Shown one piece after another: positions 51,626-60,745 of a stretch of 64,000 nt of DNA. The stretch is taken from assembly GCA_017999435.1 (NCBI GenBank), contig JAGNLV010000001.1, forward strand, positions 280,501 through 344,500, read 5' to 3'. The notes beneath the pieces are model-generated. The model was not told where the DNA came from. It did no database searches and worked only from the letters and a program-made list of their open reading frames with translations. Within the stretch, counting starts at the first letter, position 1, and each line of letters starts with the position of its first letter. The position numbers and the translations under genes were made by a program. Source of the stretch: Candidatus Zixiibacteriota bacterium (lineage in GTDB: Bacteria > Zixibacteria > MSB-5A5 > GN15 > FEB-12).

Positions 51626-52414
51626 ATGCAGCCCGTGCTCAAAATCGTTCTCGTCGGCTCGCTCCTGCTCAACCTCGTGGCCATCTGGGGGTTCTACCAC
51701 TACGTCCGCTACGGCGGCTCCCCCCTCGGCGAGCTCAAGCGCATCCTCACCCGCTCGACCCACCAGCCCGCCCCCGCAATCCCCTTTCTCGAAGAGAACG
51801 AGCGGATCAAAACCCAACTCGCCGCCGGCTCCGCTCCCCCGAACCGCGTCGTCTTCTTCGGCGCCTCCATCACCGCCCGCTGGAAGCTCGATTCCGCTTT
51901 CCCCGGCGTGGCCGCCATCAACCGCGGCGTCGGCAACCAGCTTGTCCCGGCCATGCTCGCCCGCTTCAAGCGCGACGTTCTCGAGCTGCAGCCCGATGCG
52001 GTCGCGATCAAGTTCTGCTCCATCAACGTCCGCCCGTTCATGCCCCTCTCGGTCATGCAGGACGGTATGGCGATGATGGTTGAACTGGCCCGCGCCCACG
52101 ACATCCAGCCCATCGTCTGCACGATCATCCCGGCCGGCAGGCCGGAGGCCGCCATCGGCGACTTCAGCGTCGCCGACACGCTCCAGAAGTTCAACGCCTG
52201 GGCGCGCACCTGGGCCGCCGCCGAGAATCTCCCGCTCATCGACTACGCCCGCGCCCTTTCCGACGCCGAGGGCCACCTGCCGCGCGAGTACTCCGTCGAC
52301 CCCGTCCACGTCAACGATAAGGGATACGAGATTATGGCTGCGGCTGCCCAACCCGTCATCGACAGCGTGCTCCGGACTCGCCCGGGGTCCGGACCGGCGC
52401 GGACGGTCCGGTAG
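51626..52414 (+). CDS. Membrane-anchored SGNH hydrolase
   Basis: 262 residues with an N-terminal helix (IVLVGSLLLNLVAIWGFY) and an SGNH domain: block I FFGASITARW with the Ser, block II GVGNQ with the Gly, block III SINV in place of the usual GxND, and block V DPVHVNDKGY with Asp and His. It may be a deacetylase of the surface glycan. GGAGG 10 bases before the ATG. Confidence 0.85.
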   Translation: MQPVLKIVLVGSLLLNLVAIWGFYHYVRYGGSPLGELKRILTRSTHQPAPAIPFLEENERIKTQLAAGSAPPNRVVFFGASITARWKLDSAFPGVAAINRGVGNQLVPAMLARFKRDVLELQPDAVAIKFCSINVRPFMPLSVMQDGMAMMVELARAHDIQPIVCTIIPAGRPEAAIGDFSVADTLQKFNAWARTWAAAENLPLIDYARALSDAEGHLPREYSVDPVHVNDKGYEIMAAAAQPVIDSVLRTRPGSGPARTVR

Positions 52415-52450
52415 TCCGCTGAAGAGAGTATAAACAGGGGAGATTGTCTC

Positions 52451-53518
52451 ATGAAACGCCTTGCCCGCACTCTGGCCGCCTTCGCCGCCCACCGACTGCG
52501 GTTCGCCGACCTGCCCTATGCCCTCCACCGCCTCGTGCGCGGGCAGTATGTCGTGGCGGCCTTCGTCTACCACCGCATCGTTGACTCACGGGCCACCGCC
52601 TCATTCTATACCGACTACGAACGCGGCCTGGACACCGGGATATTTTCGCGGCACCTCGACGTTCTCACGCGCCACTTCCACATGGTCGACCTCGACACCT
52701 TTCTCGCCATCGTCAGCGGCCGCCGCCCCGCGGAAACCCATTCGGCGCTTCTCACTTTCGATGACGCCGATGCCGGCTTCATCGACTACGCCCTTCCCGA
52801 ACTGCGGCGCCGCGATATTCCCGCCGCGATTATGGCGCCGGTGCAGCTGATCGGCACGGCCGACCAGTTCTGGCACGTCCGCGTCTCCAATGCCATCCGC
52901 CACGCCGACGACCGCCACTGGGACGAAATCGTCCGCCGGGCGGGCGAATGGCCCGCCCCCGTAGCCGCCGTCGTCCGCCGGTACTCCGCCCTCCCCCCGC
53001 CCGCGCGGCGGCGGCCCCTCGCCCGCGCCGTCAACCTCGCCCTCGACCAGGTCCACCACGACGACATCGACCGCCTCCTGGCCGCGTGGCAGCGCCTCAT
53101 CGCTCCCGCCGCCCCGGTCCCCGTGTACTGCATGGACTGGGAGGCTCTCCGCTACCTCGAACGCCATCGCATCGCCATCGAGTCCCATACCCTCAGCCAC
53201 CGCAAGCTGCCCTACCTTTCCGACGAAGAAATTGCGTGCGAACTCAGTCAGTCCAAGCTAACTTTGGAGGAAAAACTCGGCAAGCGGGTGCGCGCGGTGG
53301 CCTACCCGCAGGGACGGTACGAGCGGCGCATCGGCGACGCGGCCCGGGCCGCCGGCTACGAGGCCGGCTTCACGACCGTCCGCCTGCCCTGCCGGTATCC
53401 GCTGGCCCCCGAGAACATGTTCGCCCTCCCGCGCCTGGACCTGGGCGGTGAAACGTACCGCGAGCTGGAGTTTCACCTTGCCAAGGCCGGGACGCGGTGG
53501 ATCAGGCAGACCCCATGA
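52451..53518 (+). CDS. Polysaccharide deacetylase (NodB-like)
   Basis: 355 residues of the carbohydrate esterase 4 family. LLTFDDADAGFIDYALPEL carries the catalytic and metal Asp pair and ESHTLSHRKLPYLSDEE the His triad; the C-terminal AYPQGRYERRIGDAARAAGYEAGFTT is typical. It would remove N-acetyl groups from the exopolysaccharide. GGGGAG 9 bases before the ATG at 52451. Its stop overlaps the flippase start (ATGA). Confidence 0.92.
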   Translation: MKRLARTLAAFAAHRLRFADLPYALHRLVRGQYVVAAFVYHRIVDSRATASFYTDYERGLDTGIFSRHLDVLTRHFHMVDLDTFLAIVSGRRPAETHSALLTFDDADAGFIDYALPELRRRDIPAAIMAPVQLIGTADQFWHVRVSNAIRHADDRHWDEIVRRAGEWPAPVAAVVRRYSALPPPARRRPLARAVNLALDQVHHDDIDRLLAAWQRLIAPAAPVPVYCMDWEALRYLERHRIAIESHTLSHRKLPYLSDEEIACELSQSKLTLEEKLGKRVRAVAYPQGRYERRIGDAARAAGYEAGFTTVRLPCRYPLAPENMFALPRLDLGGETYRELEFHLAKAGTRWIRQTP

Positions 53519-55068
53519 CGATCGACCCCAAGCAGCGGCTCCTCCGCAACGTCACGTCCAACTGGGTGCAGATGGCGATCTACACCGTCATCGCCCTGGT
53601 CATGACCCCCTTTGTCGTCCACGCGCTCGGGAAAGACGTCTACGGCATCTGGGCCCTCATCTTCTCGATCATCCACTACACCAATTTCTTCGACGTCGGC
53701 TTCAAACAGAGCCTCGCCCGCTACCTCCCCAAGTACTACGCCACCCAGGATTACGAGAAACTCAACGAGGTGATCAACTCCAGCAGTGTCATTTACGCGG
53801 TCTCGGGCACGCTCGTGCTCATCACCGCCGCCATTATCGCCGCCTTCTTCGTCGACTATTTCGCGGTGAGCGAGGATCTCCTCCCGCTCATGCGCATCGC
53901 CCTCATCATCATGGGCGTCAACCAGGCGATGTACTTTTACCTCATGGCGAGCACCGCGCTCGGCCCCTTTCACCGCTATGACCTGCTCAACGCCATCGAA
54001 ATCGGCCGCACCCTCGTCGGCGCCGCCTGCACGATCGTCCTCCTCATGCAGGGCTACGGCCTCATCGCCCTTGCCCTGGTCACCCTGCTGACCAACTTCG
54101 GCTCCCTCCTGCTCAAACGCTTCTTCCAGCACCGCATCGTCCCCCAGATCGAGTACAACCGGAAATACGTGAACCGCCAGCGCATCAGGGAGCTGTTCAA
54201 CTACGGCCTCGTCAGTTTCCTCATCGTCATGGCCTGGATCGTCATCTTCTCCACCGACAACATCGTGGTCGGCATGTTCATCTCCACCCAGGCGGTCGCC
54301 TACTTCAACATCGCCGGCACCATCATCAACAACCTCCGCTCCATCGTGGCCTCGATCGGCACCCCTTTGGTCCCGGTGATCAGCCACCTCGACGCCACCA
54401 GCGACCTGGCCGAGATCGCCGCCCTCCACCGCAAGACCGTGCGCTACCTCTACTACATCTCCACTCTCATCGGCGTGGGAGTGTTCTTCTTCGGGCGCCA
54501 GTTCGTCGGGTTGTGGATGGGCCCCGGCTTCGACACCACCGTCACCATCCTCTTCATCCTCATCGCCCCGGCCTGCATCTATCTGCCGCAGATGATCACC
54601 AACTCGGTGCTCCTCGGCATCGGCCGTCACCCCACGCTGCTGTACATCCTGGGGGTCGAGGCCCTCGCCAACATCGGTCTGAGCCTCGCCCTCGTCCACG
54701 TGTGGGGGGTCTACGGCGTCGCGCTCGGCACGGCCATTCCACAGGTCGTCATCTACTCCTTCGTCTACCCGTACGTCTTCCACCGCACTATCCGCGCCCG
54801 GCTCTCGGACTTCTACCGCGACAGCGGCCTTTCCATCGCCACTGCCCTCCTGTTCACGCTGCCGGTCGCCTGGGCGGTGTCCTACCTGCCGCTGCCCGGC
54901 TGGGTGGGATTTTTGGCGCAGATTTCGGCTGTCACCGCCGTCTCGCTGGCCGGCTTCGCCTGGCGGATCCTTGATGACGCTGACCGCCGCCGCTTCCTCG
55001 GCCGGTTTTTCCGCTCGCGGGCGGCTGGACCTCAACCGCCGGAGAAAAAGACCGCCCCGGGCCGCTGA
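53515..55068 (+). CDS. Polysaccharide flippase (Wzx/MVF superfamily)
   Basis: 517-residue membrane protein with 12-14 predicted helices, starting NVTSNWVQMAIYTVIALVMTPF and with ALGKDVYGIWALIFSI, the family hallmark of O-antigen flippases. It would move undecaprenyl-linked repeat units across the inner membrane. The ATG at 53515 overlaps the deacetylase stop by an ATGA. Confidence 0.93.
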   Translation: MTIDPKQRLLRNVTSNWVQMAIYTVIALVMTPFVVHALGKDVYGIWALIFSIIHYTNFFDVGFKQSLARYLPKYYATQDYEKLNEVINSSSVIYAVSGTLVLITAAIIAAFFVDYFAVSEDLLPLMRIALIIMGVNQAMYFYLMASTALGPFHRYDLLNAIEIGRTLVGAACTIVLLMQGYGLIALALVTLLTNFGSLLLKRFFQHRIVPQIEYNRKYVNRQRIRELFNYGLVSFLIVMAWIVIFSTDNIVVGMFISTQAVAYFNIAGTIINNLRSIVASIGTPLVPVISHLDATSDLAEIAALHRKTVRYLYYISTLIGVGVFFFGRQFVGLWMGPGFDTTVTILFILIAPACIYLPQMITNSVLLGIGRHPTLLYILGVEALANIGLSLALVHVWGVYGVALGTAIPQVVIYSFVYPYVFHRTIRARLSDFYRDSGLSIATALLFTLPVAWAVSYLPLPGWVGFLAQISAVTAVSLAGFAWRILDDADRRRFLGRFFRSRAAGPQPPEKKTAPGR

Positions 55069-55086
55069 GCCCGCGCGGGAAATCCC

Positions 55087-56436
55087 ATGGGACTGTACAA
55101 CCTCTTCCACAGCACCCTCTTCCGGCTGAAAGACCTCCGCGATCGCACCGGCGTGTACCGCCTGGCGGCCCGGCTGCGCCGCGAGCAGTTCCTCCCTCGA
55201 CCGGACCTCGACGATCTCCGCCGCCGCCGGCTCCTCGACCTGCTGGCGCACGCCCGTCTCCATTCCCCCTACTACCGCGACCTCCTCGCCGGCCTCGAAC
55301 CCGATCTGGAGCGAATTGCCCCGCACGAAATCCTCTCGCGGATCCCTCTGCTCACCCGCGAGATTGTTCAGGAGGAGGGCTCCCGCCTCCTCTGCCCCGG
55401 CATCCCGGGCTCCTACCCGGATTCCTCTGGCGGCTCCACCGGCCGGCCGGTCAATTTCCACCACGACCTGACCTACCTCAACTGGGGCCGCGCCCATGAG
55501 CTGTTCTTTCTCTCGTGGATGGGGGTCCGCCCCGGCGACCGCACGGCCGTCTTCTGGGGCGCCGACCGCGACCTCAAGGAGGAGTCCCTGTACACGCGTC
55601 TCATGCTCCGCCTCAACCGTGTTCGCCAGCTCAACTCCTTTGCGATGTCCGAGGCCCAGATCGACGCCTTTCTCAAACAGCTCAACGCTTTCCGACCGCG
55701 CTACATCTACGGCTACGCCTCCTCCCTGTACCACGTCGCCACTTTCATCGCCCGGGGCCGCCCCCTCGGCTTCCGCCCCCTCGCCATCCGGTCTTCCGCG
55801 GAAATGCTCTACCCCGTCCAGCGCGCCGCCATCGAGCAGGCGTTTGACGCCCCCGTGCACAATTTCTACGGCTCGCGCGAGGTCAACAACATCGCAGCCG
55901 AATGCGCCGCCCACGACGGTCTGCACATCTTCGCCTCGGCCCGCATGGTCGAGATTGTCGACGACCGCGGTCGCCTCCTGCCCCCCGGCGAGGTCGGCCA
56001 CATCGCGGTCACCGATCTGACCAACCGCGCGTTCCCCTTCATCCGCTACCTCAACGGCGATCTGGCGGCCCTGAAATCAGGCCTCTGCCCCTGCGGGCGC
56101 ACCTACCCCCGGTTGGAGAAGATCGCCGGCCGAAGCTCCGACATCATTACAGTTGAGGGCCGCCATATCCATGGCGAGTACTTCACCCATCTCTTTTATG
56201 GCCGCCCTGAAGTCAAAGCCTTTCAATTGATTCAGGAAACGGAATACGACTTTCGACTCCTCCTGGTCCCGCGCACTCGGGACCTCGACACCGCCTTCTT
56301 CCGCGACCGCATCCGCGACAAGCTCGGTCCCCGCGTCCGGCTTGAAATCGCTCTCGTCGACGATATCCCCCCGACCGCGGGCGGCAAGCACCGCTTCACC
56401 GTCTCCAAAGTCCCGCCCCGCAAGGACGGTCTTTGA
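55087..56436 (+). CDS. CapK/PaaK-like adenylate-forming protein (1)
   Basis: 449 residues related to phenylacetate-CoA ligase and CapK, found in capsule and EPS loci. The AMP-binding loop is DSSGGSTGRPVNF; then FYGSREVNNIAAEC, NRAFPFIRYLNGD, a CPCGRTYPRL cysteine cluster and the C-terminal GGKHRFTVSKV. It likely activates an acid as its adenylate for transfer to a sugar or carrier. Substrate unknown. A companion gene of the same family follows the polymerase. Confidence 0.88.
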   Translation: MGLYNLFHSTLFRLKDLRDRTGVYRLAARLRREQFLPRPDLDDLRRRRLLDLLAHARLHSPYYRDLLAGLEPDLERIAPHEILSRIPLLTREIVQEEGSRLLCPGIPGSYPDSSGGSTGRPVNFHHDLTYLNWGRAHELFFLSWMGVRPGDRTAVFWGADRDLKEESLYTRLMLRLNRVRQLNSFAMSEAQIDAFLKQLNAFRPRYIYGYASSLYHVATFIARGRPLGFRPLAIRSSAEMLYPVQRAAIEQAFDAPVHNFYGSREVNNIAAECAAHDGLHIFASARMVEIVDDRGRLLPPGEVGHIAVTDLTNRAFPFIRYLNGDLAALKSGLCPCGRTYPRLEKIAGRSSDIITVEGRHIHGEYFTHLFYGRPEVKAFQLIQETEYDFRLLLVPRTRDLDTAFFRDRIRDKLGPRVRLEIALVDDIPPTAGGKHRFTVSKVPPRKDGL

Positions 56437-56460
56437 AACTGCATTAGAACGGCCTATATT
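56433..56460 (+). promoter_or_regulatory. Promoter of the O-antigen-ligase-like gene
   Basis: TTGAAA (56433-56438), a 16-bp spacer and TATATT (56455-56460). The -35 box overlaps the stop codon of the CapK-like gene. An inverted repeat TCGGA / TCCGA lies just downstream. Confidence 0.65.
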
Positions 56461-56503
56461 GAAGGTCGGAACGAAAACGTCCGAACAGACGGTATAAGCG
56501 ACT

Positions 56504-57982
56504 ATGGCAACCACAACGCATCATCTCCCCGGCGGATCGCGGGCGTACCTGCGGCCCGAGCATCTCGCCTACGCCGCTTTCGCCGCCGCCATGATCCTCT
56601 CGGGCCTGCTGGTCGCCCTCCCCTTCCCCTACCACATCCTCCCGTTTGCGCTCCTCGGCGTCGTCGTGTTCGTCATCGGCACCCTGCGCTACCCCTACTT
56701 CGGCCTCTACCTCTACCTCATCATTTTCTTCATGGACCCCAACCAGATCTTCCCCTTCATGCAGACGGTCGCGTTTCCTTACGAGAAAGTTCTCGCCTTC
56801 GCCGTCATCGGCATCCTCCTCATCCACATCGCTATTCTGAAGAAGGAATTCGACCTGTACCGGCTCGACGTCGGTTTTGCGGCGATGATCCTCGCCACCT
56901 ACCTCTCCATCCTCGGCGCCGTCGATCTCGCCGCCGCCTGGGAGGACTGGCAGCGCTTCCTCCGCCTGTTTCTGGTCTACCTGGTCATGGTCAGGATAGT
57001 CAAGACGGAGGGGCAGCTCAAAGCCATCATCATGCTCTTCATCATCTCCATCGGGTTTTTGGCCATCTCGTCCACCATCCAGTACTACCGCGGCGAGTTT
57101 GAGGTGCGCCAGGGTATCCAGCGTCTCCACTCTTTCGGCGGCGGGCTCATCGACCCCAACACCATGGCCTCGAGCCTCGTCCTCGGCGTTCCCTTCATGT
57201 TCTACATGGCCAAGGCCCACCGCAGCGCGCTGTTGAAGCTGTTCATGTTCGCCCTCATCGGCTCCTGTTTCTGGGCCATCATGCTCACCGGATCGCGCGG
57301 CGGCATGGTCGGTGGCATCGCCCTGATGCTCCTCCTCGTCTGGCACTCGCGCCACAAAACGCTCGGCTTCGTCGTCGCCTTCGCCGTTCTGGTCTGCATC
57401 GCCGCCGTCATGCCCGATCAGTATCAGAACCGCTTCATGTCCATTTTCCGCATCAACGAGCAGGATGAATTCGGCGCTTCCGATTCGGCCCGCGGGCGCA
57501 TCAACGGCTTCAAACTCGGCTTCAAATTCCTCCTGAAGAATCCCCTGACCGGCGTCGGCATCTCCAATTTCGGCTGGCATCACCACCTCGAGCCGAACGG
57601 CGACTGGACCGACGCCCACAACCTGGTCGGCAAACTCGTCGGCGAACTCGGCCTCATCGGCGTCGCCGCCTTCAGCTTCTTCATCGCCCGCTTCGCCGGC
57701 ACGCTCAAACTCATCAAACGCCTGTACGACGAACACGGCTGGCCGCCCGACTTCCTTTTCCAGATGCGCCAGGCCATCAAGATCGGCCTCATTATGCTCT
57801 TCGTGCAGGGCCTGTTTGGCCACAATCTTTTCCGCGACAACTGGTACTTCACGGCCGGCTTCATCGTCATCGTCAGCAAAATCGTCTGGGACCGCCACCT
57901 CGCCGCCCAGCGCCCGTCAGGCGCCACCCCCGGCTCCCCCGAACCCCTCCCCGGTGCGGAGAAAGGACTCCTGCCCGGATGA
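56504..57982 (+). CDS. O-antigen ligase/polymerase-like membrane protein (Wzy_C)
   Basis: 492 residues with about ten helices. The central loop has VRQGIQRLHSFGGGLIDPNTMASSL and LTGSRGGMVGG, and the periplasmic domain ends HNLVGKLVGELGLIGVAAF, both typical of Wzy/WaaL-type enzymes. It would polymerise or ligate the exported repeat unit. ATG at 56504; its own promoter lies in the preceding gene end. Stop overlaps the second CapK gene (ATGA). Confidence 0.9.
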   Translation: MATTTHHLPGGSRAYLRPEHLAYAAFAAAMILSGLLVALPFPYHILPFALLGVVVFVIGTLRYPYFGLYLYLIIFFMDPNQIFPFMQTVAFPYEKVLAFAVIGILLIHIAILKKEFDLYRLDVGFAAMILATYLSILGAVDLAAAWEDWQRFLRLFLVYLVMVRIVKTEGQLKAIIMLFIISIGFLAISSTIQYYRGEFEVRQGIQRLHSFGGGLIDPNTMASSLVLGVPFMFYMAKAHRSALLKLFMFALIGSCFWAIMLTGSRGGMVGGIALMLLLVWHSRHKTLGFVVAFAVLVCIAAVMPDQYQNRFMSIFRINEQDEFGASDSARGRINGFKLGFKFLLKNPLTGVGISNFGWHHHLEPNGDWTDAHNLVGKLVGELGLIGVAAFSFFIARFAGTLKLIKRLYDEHGWPPDFLFQMRQAIKIGLIMLFVQGLFGHNLFRDNWYFTAGFIVIVSKIVWDRHLAAQRPSGATPGSPEPLPGAEKGLLPG

Positions 57983-59364
57983 GACTTACGCGCTTTCCCG
58001 CCCGCCCGCGCGGCCCCCTTGAACTGTTCGCCGCCCTCAACCGCTACGCCCTCGCCGCCTATCGGGGCGAGCGCGCCATCTACCCCCTTGTCCGCGAGCT
58101 CGAGCGCAACTTCTCCCTCTCCCGCGATGAGCTCGAGGCCGCCCAGGACAAGGCGCTCGCCGCGATCGTCGACCACGCCTTCGCCCACAGCCCGTTCTAC
58201 CGGCGCAAATTCGCGGCCGTCGGGTTCAAACCGGGCGACGTCAAGGGCCGGGCCGACCTCGCCCTGCTCCCCGAGACCAACAAGATCGAGCTCGTCCGCG
58301 CCGCAGACGAGGTCCTCTGTTTGCCGAAAGACCGCCTCCGCGCCGCTGGCACCGGCGGGACCTCCGGCATCCCCTTCACCTTCTACCGCGACCCGCGCTG
58401 TCTCCTCTTCCGCCGCGCCGTCGATTACACCACCTTCCGCTACTACGGCTGGCGCGCGGGGCAGTGGCAGGGATGGCTCTGGGGCGCCCCTCGCGACCTC
58501 GTGGCACCGGCGACCGCGCGGGGAAGACTCCTCCAGCGCTGGGCCGTGCGCACGTTTTTCGCCGACGTCACCCGCCTCGGGACCGAGAGCTACCGCAGCT
58601 TCGCCGCCCTCGCCCGCCGGTACCGCCCGACCTGGCTTTCCGCCTACCCGTCGCTCGCCTACGACCTCGCCGCCGCCATCGAGGCCGGAGACATCGAGCC
58701 GTTCCGCGTGCCGATGGTCAACCTCACGGCCGAACCGGTCTACGACTTCCAGAAACAACTCATTCGGGCGACCTTTGGCGAGGAGGTCTGCGAGCGCTAC
58801 GGATCGCGCGAGATGGGTCTGGCCGCCCTCGAGTGCCCCGCCCACAACGGCCTCCACTATTTTATGGAAAGCGTGTACTTCGAAAGCATCGATCGCGGAC
58901 CCGGCAGTCCCGGCCGCAGCCTGGTCGTCACCGATCTGGTCAACCGCGGCATGCCCTTTATCCGCTATGACACCGGCGACTTCGCCCGGCTCGACGACGC
59001 TCCCTGCACCTGCGGCCGCACAACCCCCCGCCTCATTGACATCCGCGGCCGCGAGACCGACAACATCTGGTGTCCCGATGGCCACGGCATCGCCGGCGCC
59101 ATTGTCGTCTACCTCTTCGCCCGGATCAACCCCGGCGTGCCCATGCAGCTCATGCAGGAGTCGCTCGACCGCATCGTTATCCGCATCGCCGGCCGGCCCG
59201 GGGAACTCGCCGGGCGGGCCGCCGAACTCATCGACGTCTGCCGACGTGAGATCAGCCCCGACATCGCCTACACCATCGAATACGTCGACCATATCGAGCG
59301 CGCCCCCTCCGGCAAGTACCGCTACATTATCTCGCGCGTGCCGCCCCCCTCCCGCCGCCGCTGA
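57979..59364 (+). CDS. CapK/PaaK-like adenylate-forming protein (2)
   Basis: 461 residues, a second member of the family, with the loop GTGGTSGIPFTFYRD, CERYGSREMGLAALEC, NRGMPFIRYDTGD, the CTCGRTTPRL cysteine pair and APSGKYRYIISRV at the end. It differs enough from the first to act on another acid or carrier. Translation is coupled to the polymerase by ATGA. Together with the first it brackets the polymerase. Confidence 0.88.
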   Translation: MRLTRFPARPRGPLELFAALNRYALAAYRGERAIYPLVRELERNFSLSRDELEAAQDKALAAIVDHAFAHSPFYRRKFAAVGFKPGDVKGRADLALLPETNKIELVRAADEVLCLPKDRLRAAGTGGTSGIPFTFYRDPRCLLFRRAVDYTTFRYYGWRAGQWQGWLWGAPRDLVAPATARGRLLQRWAVRTFFADVTRLGTESYRSFAALARRYRPTWLSAYPSLAYDLAAAIEAGDIEPFRVPMVNLTAEPVYDFQKQLIRATFGEEVCERYGSREMGLAALECPAHNGLHYFMESVYFESIDRGPGSPGRSLVVTDLVNRGMPFIRYDTGDFARLDDAPCTCGRTTPRLIDIRGRETDNIWCPDGHGIAGAIVVYLFARINPGVPMQLMQESLDRIVIRIAGRPGELAGRAAELIDVCRREISPDIAYTIEYVDHIERAPSGKYRYIISRVPPPSRRR

Positions 59365-59524
59365 GTCCGCCCCGACCGGCGCGCTCCCCGGCGGCCAAGA
59401 ACCGTAAAATTGGACCGGACTTTCCGTTTGAATTTGAGTATGTTGAAACGATCATGCAGGCGCCGTCCGGATCCCCGGTGTGCACTCGGGCCCCGGTGAG
59501 CGCGGCGCCCGCCGGAAGGTAGCT

Positions 59525-60745
59525 ATGGATGAGACCACGTCGCGCCTCCGCCTCTTGCTGATTGACGAGGAATTCCCCTACCCCCTCACTTCGGGCAAGC
59601 GCCTCCGCACCTACAACCTCCTCCGCGAACTGTCCCGCCGCTGCGACATCACGACGCTCGCCTACGGCGATCCTGACTCCGAGGGTTTCCGCCGGTTCGA
59701 ACGCGACGGTCTCACCCCGGTGGCTGTCCCGGCCCCGGACCGTCGCCAGAGCGGCCTCCGCTTCTACTGGCGCCTCTTCGGCAATCTCTTCTCCCCCTAT
59801 CCGTACATCGTCACCAGCCACACCACCCGCCGTTTCCACCGCCGCCTCCGCCAGCTCCTCGCCCGGCACTCGTTCGACCTGGTCCTGTGCGAGTGGACCC
59901 CCTACGCCCGGTTTGTCAAGGACCTGCCGGGCGTCCGAAAAGTGATCACCGCCCACAACATCGAAGCCGCTATCTGGCGCCGCTACGAACAGCAGGAAAC
60001 CCAGCCGCTCCGAAGGCTGTACATTCGGCTTCAGCGCACCAAGGTGGAAGCGTTCGAGGCGCGCTGTTTCGGGTGGGTCGACGGCGCCATCGCGGTCTCC
60101 GAGAGCGAAGCCCGCCAGATCGCCGAGCTCGGCGTCCCCTACCCCCCGGCGGTGGTTGAGAACGGCGTCGATGTCGGTTATTTCACCGCCCCGGCCGACG
60201 ACCCCGACCCCGGTCAAATTGTCTTCTCCGGCGCTATGGACTGGCGCCCCAATCAGGACGCCGCGCTCTGGTTTGTCCAGGAGATCTTTCCGCTCCTCCG
60301 CCGGGCGCGCCCCAACCTCGCCGTCACCATCGTCGGCCGCGATCCTGTCCGCCGCATCCGGGAACTCGGGCGCGTCGAGGGCGTTACGGTCACCGGCACG
60401 GTCGCCGATGTCCGTCCCTACCTCGCCCGGGCCGCCGTCTTCATTGTCCCCCTGCGCATCGGCGGCGGCTCGCGCCTGAAGATCCTCGAGGCCATGGCCA
60501 TGCGCAAGGCGGTTGTCTCCACCAGCGTGGGCGCCGAGGGCCTTCGGGTGGCCGCGGACGAAAACATCATGATCGCCGACGACGCTCCGGCGTTCGCGCA
60601 GGCCGTTCTGCGGTGCCTGGGCGAACCCGACCTGCGCAGGCGACTCGGCGAAAACGGCCGCCGCCTCGTCGAACGGGAGTACCGATGGGATATTCTCGGA
60701 CACAAAATGTACGAGTACTTATGCCGCGTGATGCAGCAAAAGTGA
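59525..60745 (+). CDS. Glycosyltransferase family 4 (exosortase/EPS-type)
   Basis: 406-residue GT-B retaining transferase. LIDEEFPYPLTSGKRLRTYNLLREL matches the N-terminus of sugar transferases of PEP-CTERM/EPS loci; ITAHNIEAAIWRRYE, VVENGVDVGYF, FSGAMDWRPNQDA and PLRIGGGSRLKILEAMAM are the usual GT4 elements. GAAGG six bases before the ATG at 59525. First of three consecutive GT4 genes. Confidence 0.92.
   Translation: MDETTSRLRLLLIDEEFPYPLTSGKRLRTYNLLRELSRRCDITTLAYGDPDSEGFRRFERDGLTPVAVPAPDRRQSGLRFYWRLFGNLFSPYPYIVTSHTTRRFHRRLRQLLARHSFDLVLCEWTPYARFVKDLPGVRKVITAHNIEAAIWRRYEQQETQPLRRLYIRLQRTKVEAFEARCFGWVDGAIAVSESEARQIAELGVPYPPAVVENGVDVGYFTAPADDPDPGQIVFSGAMDWRPNQDAALWFVQEIFPLLRRARPNLAVTIVGRDPVRRIRELGRVEGVTVTGTVADVRPYLARAAVFIVPLRIGGGSRLKILEAMAMRKAVVSTSVGAEGLRVAADENIMIADDAPAFAQAVLRCLGEPDLRRRLGENGRRLVEREYRWDILGHKMYEYLCRVMQQK

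Noticed and set aside
53473-56001. 842-codon minus-strand open frame
   Set aside because: Antisense to the flippase and CapK genes; Gly/Asp/Glu/Val composition expected from the complement of high-GC third positions.
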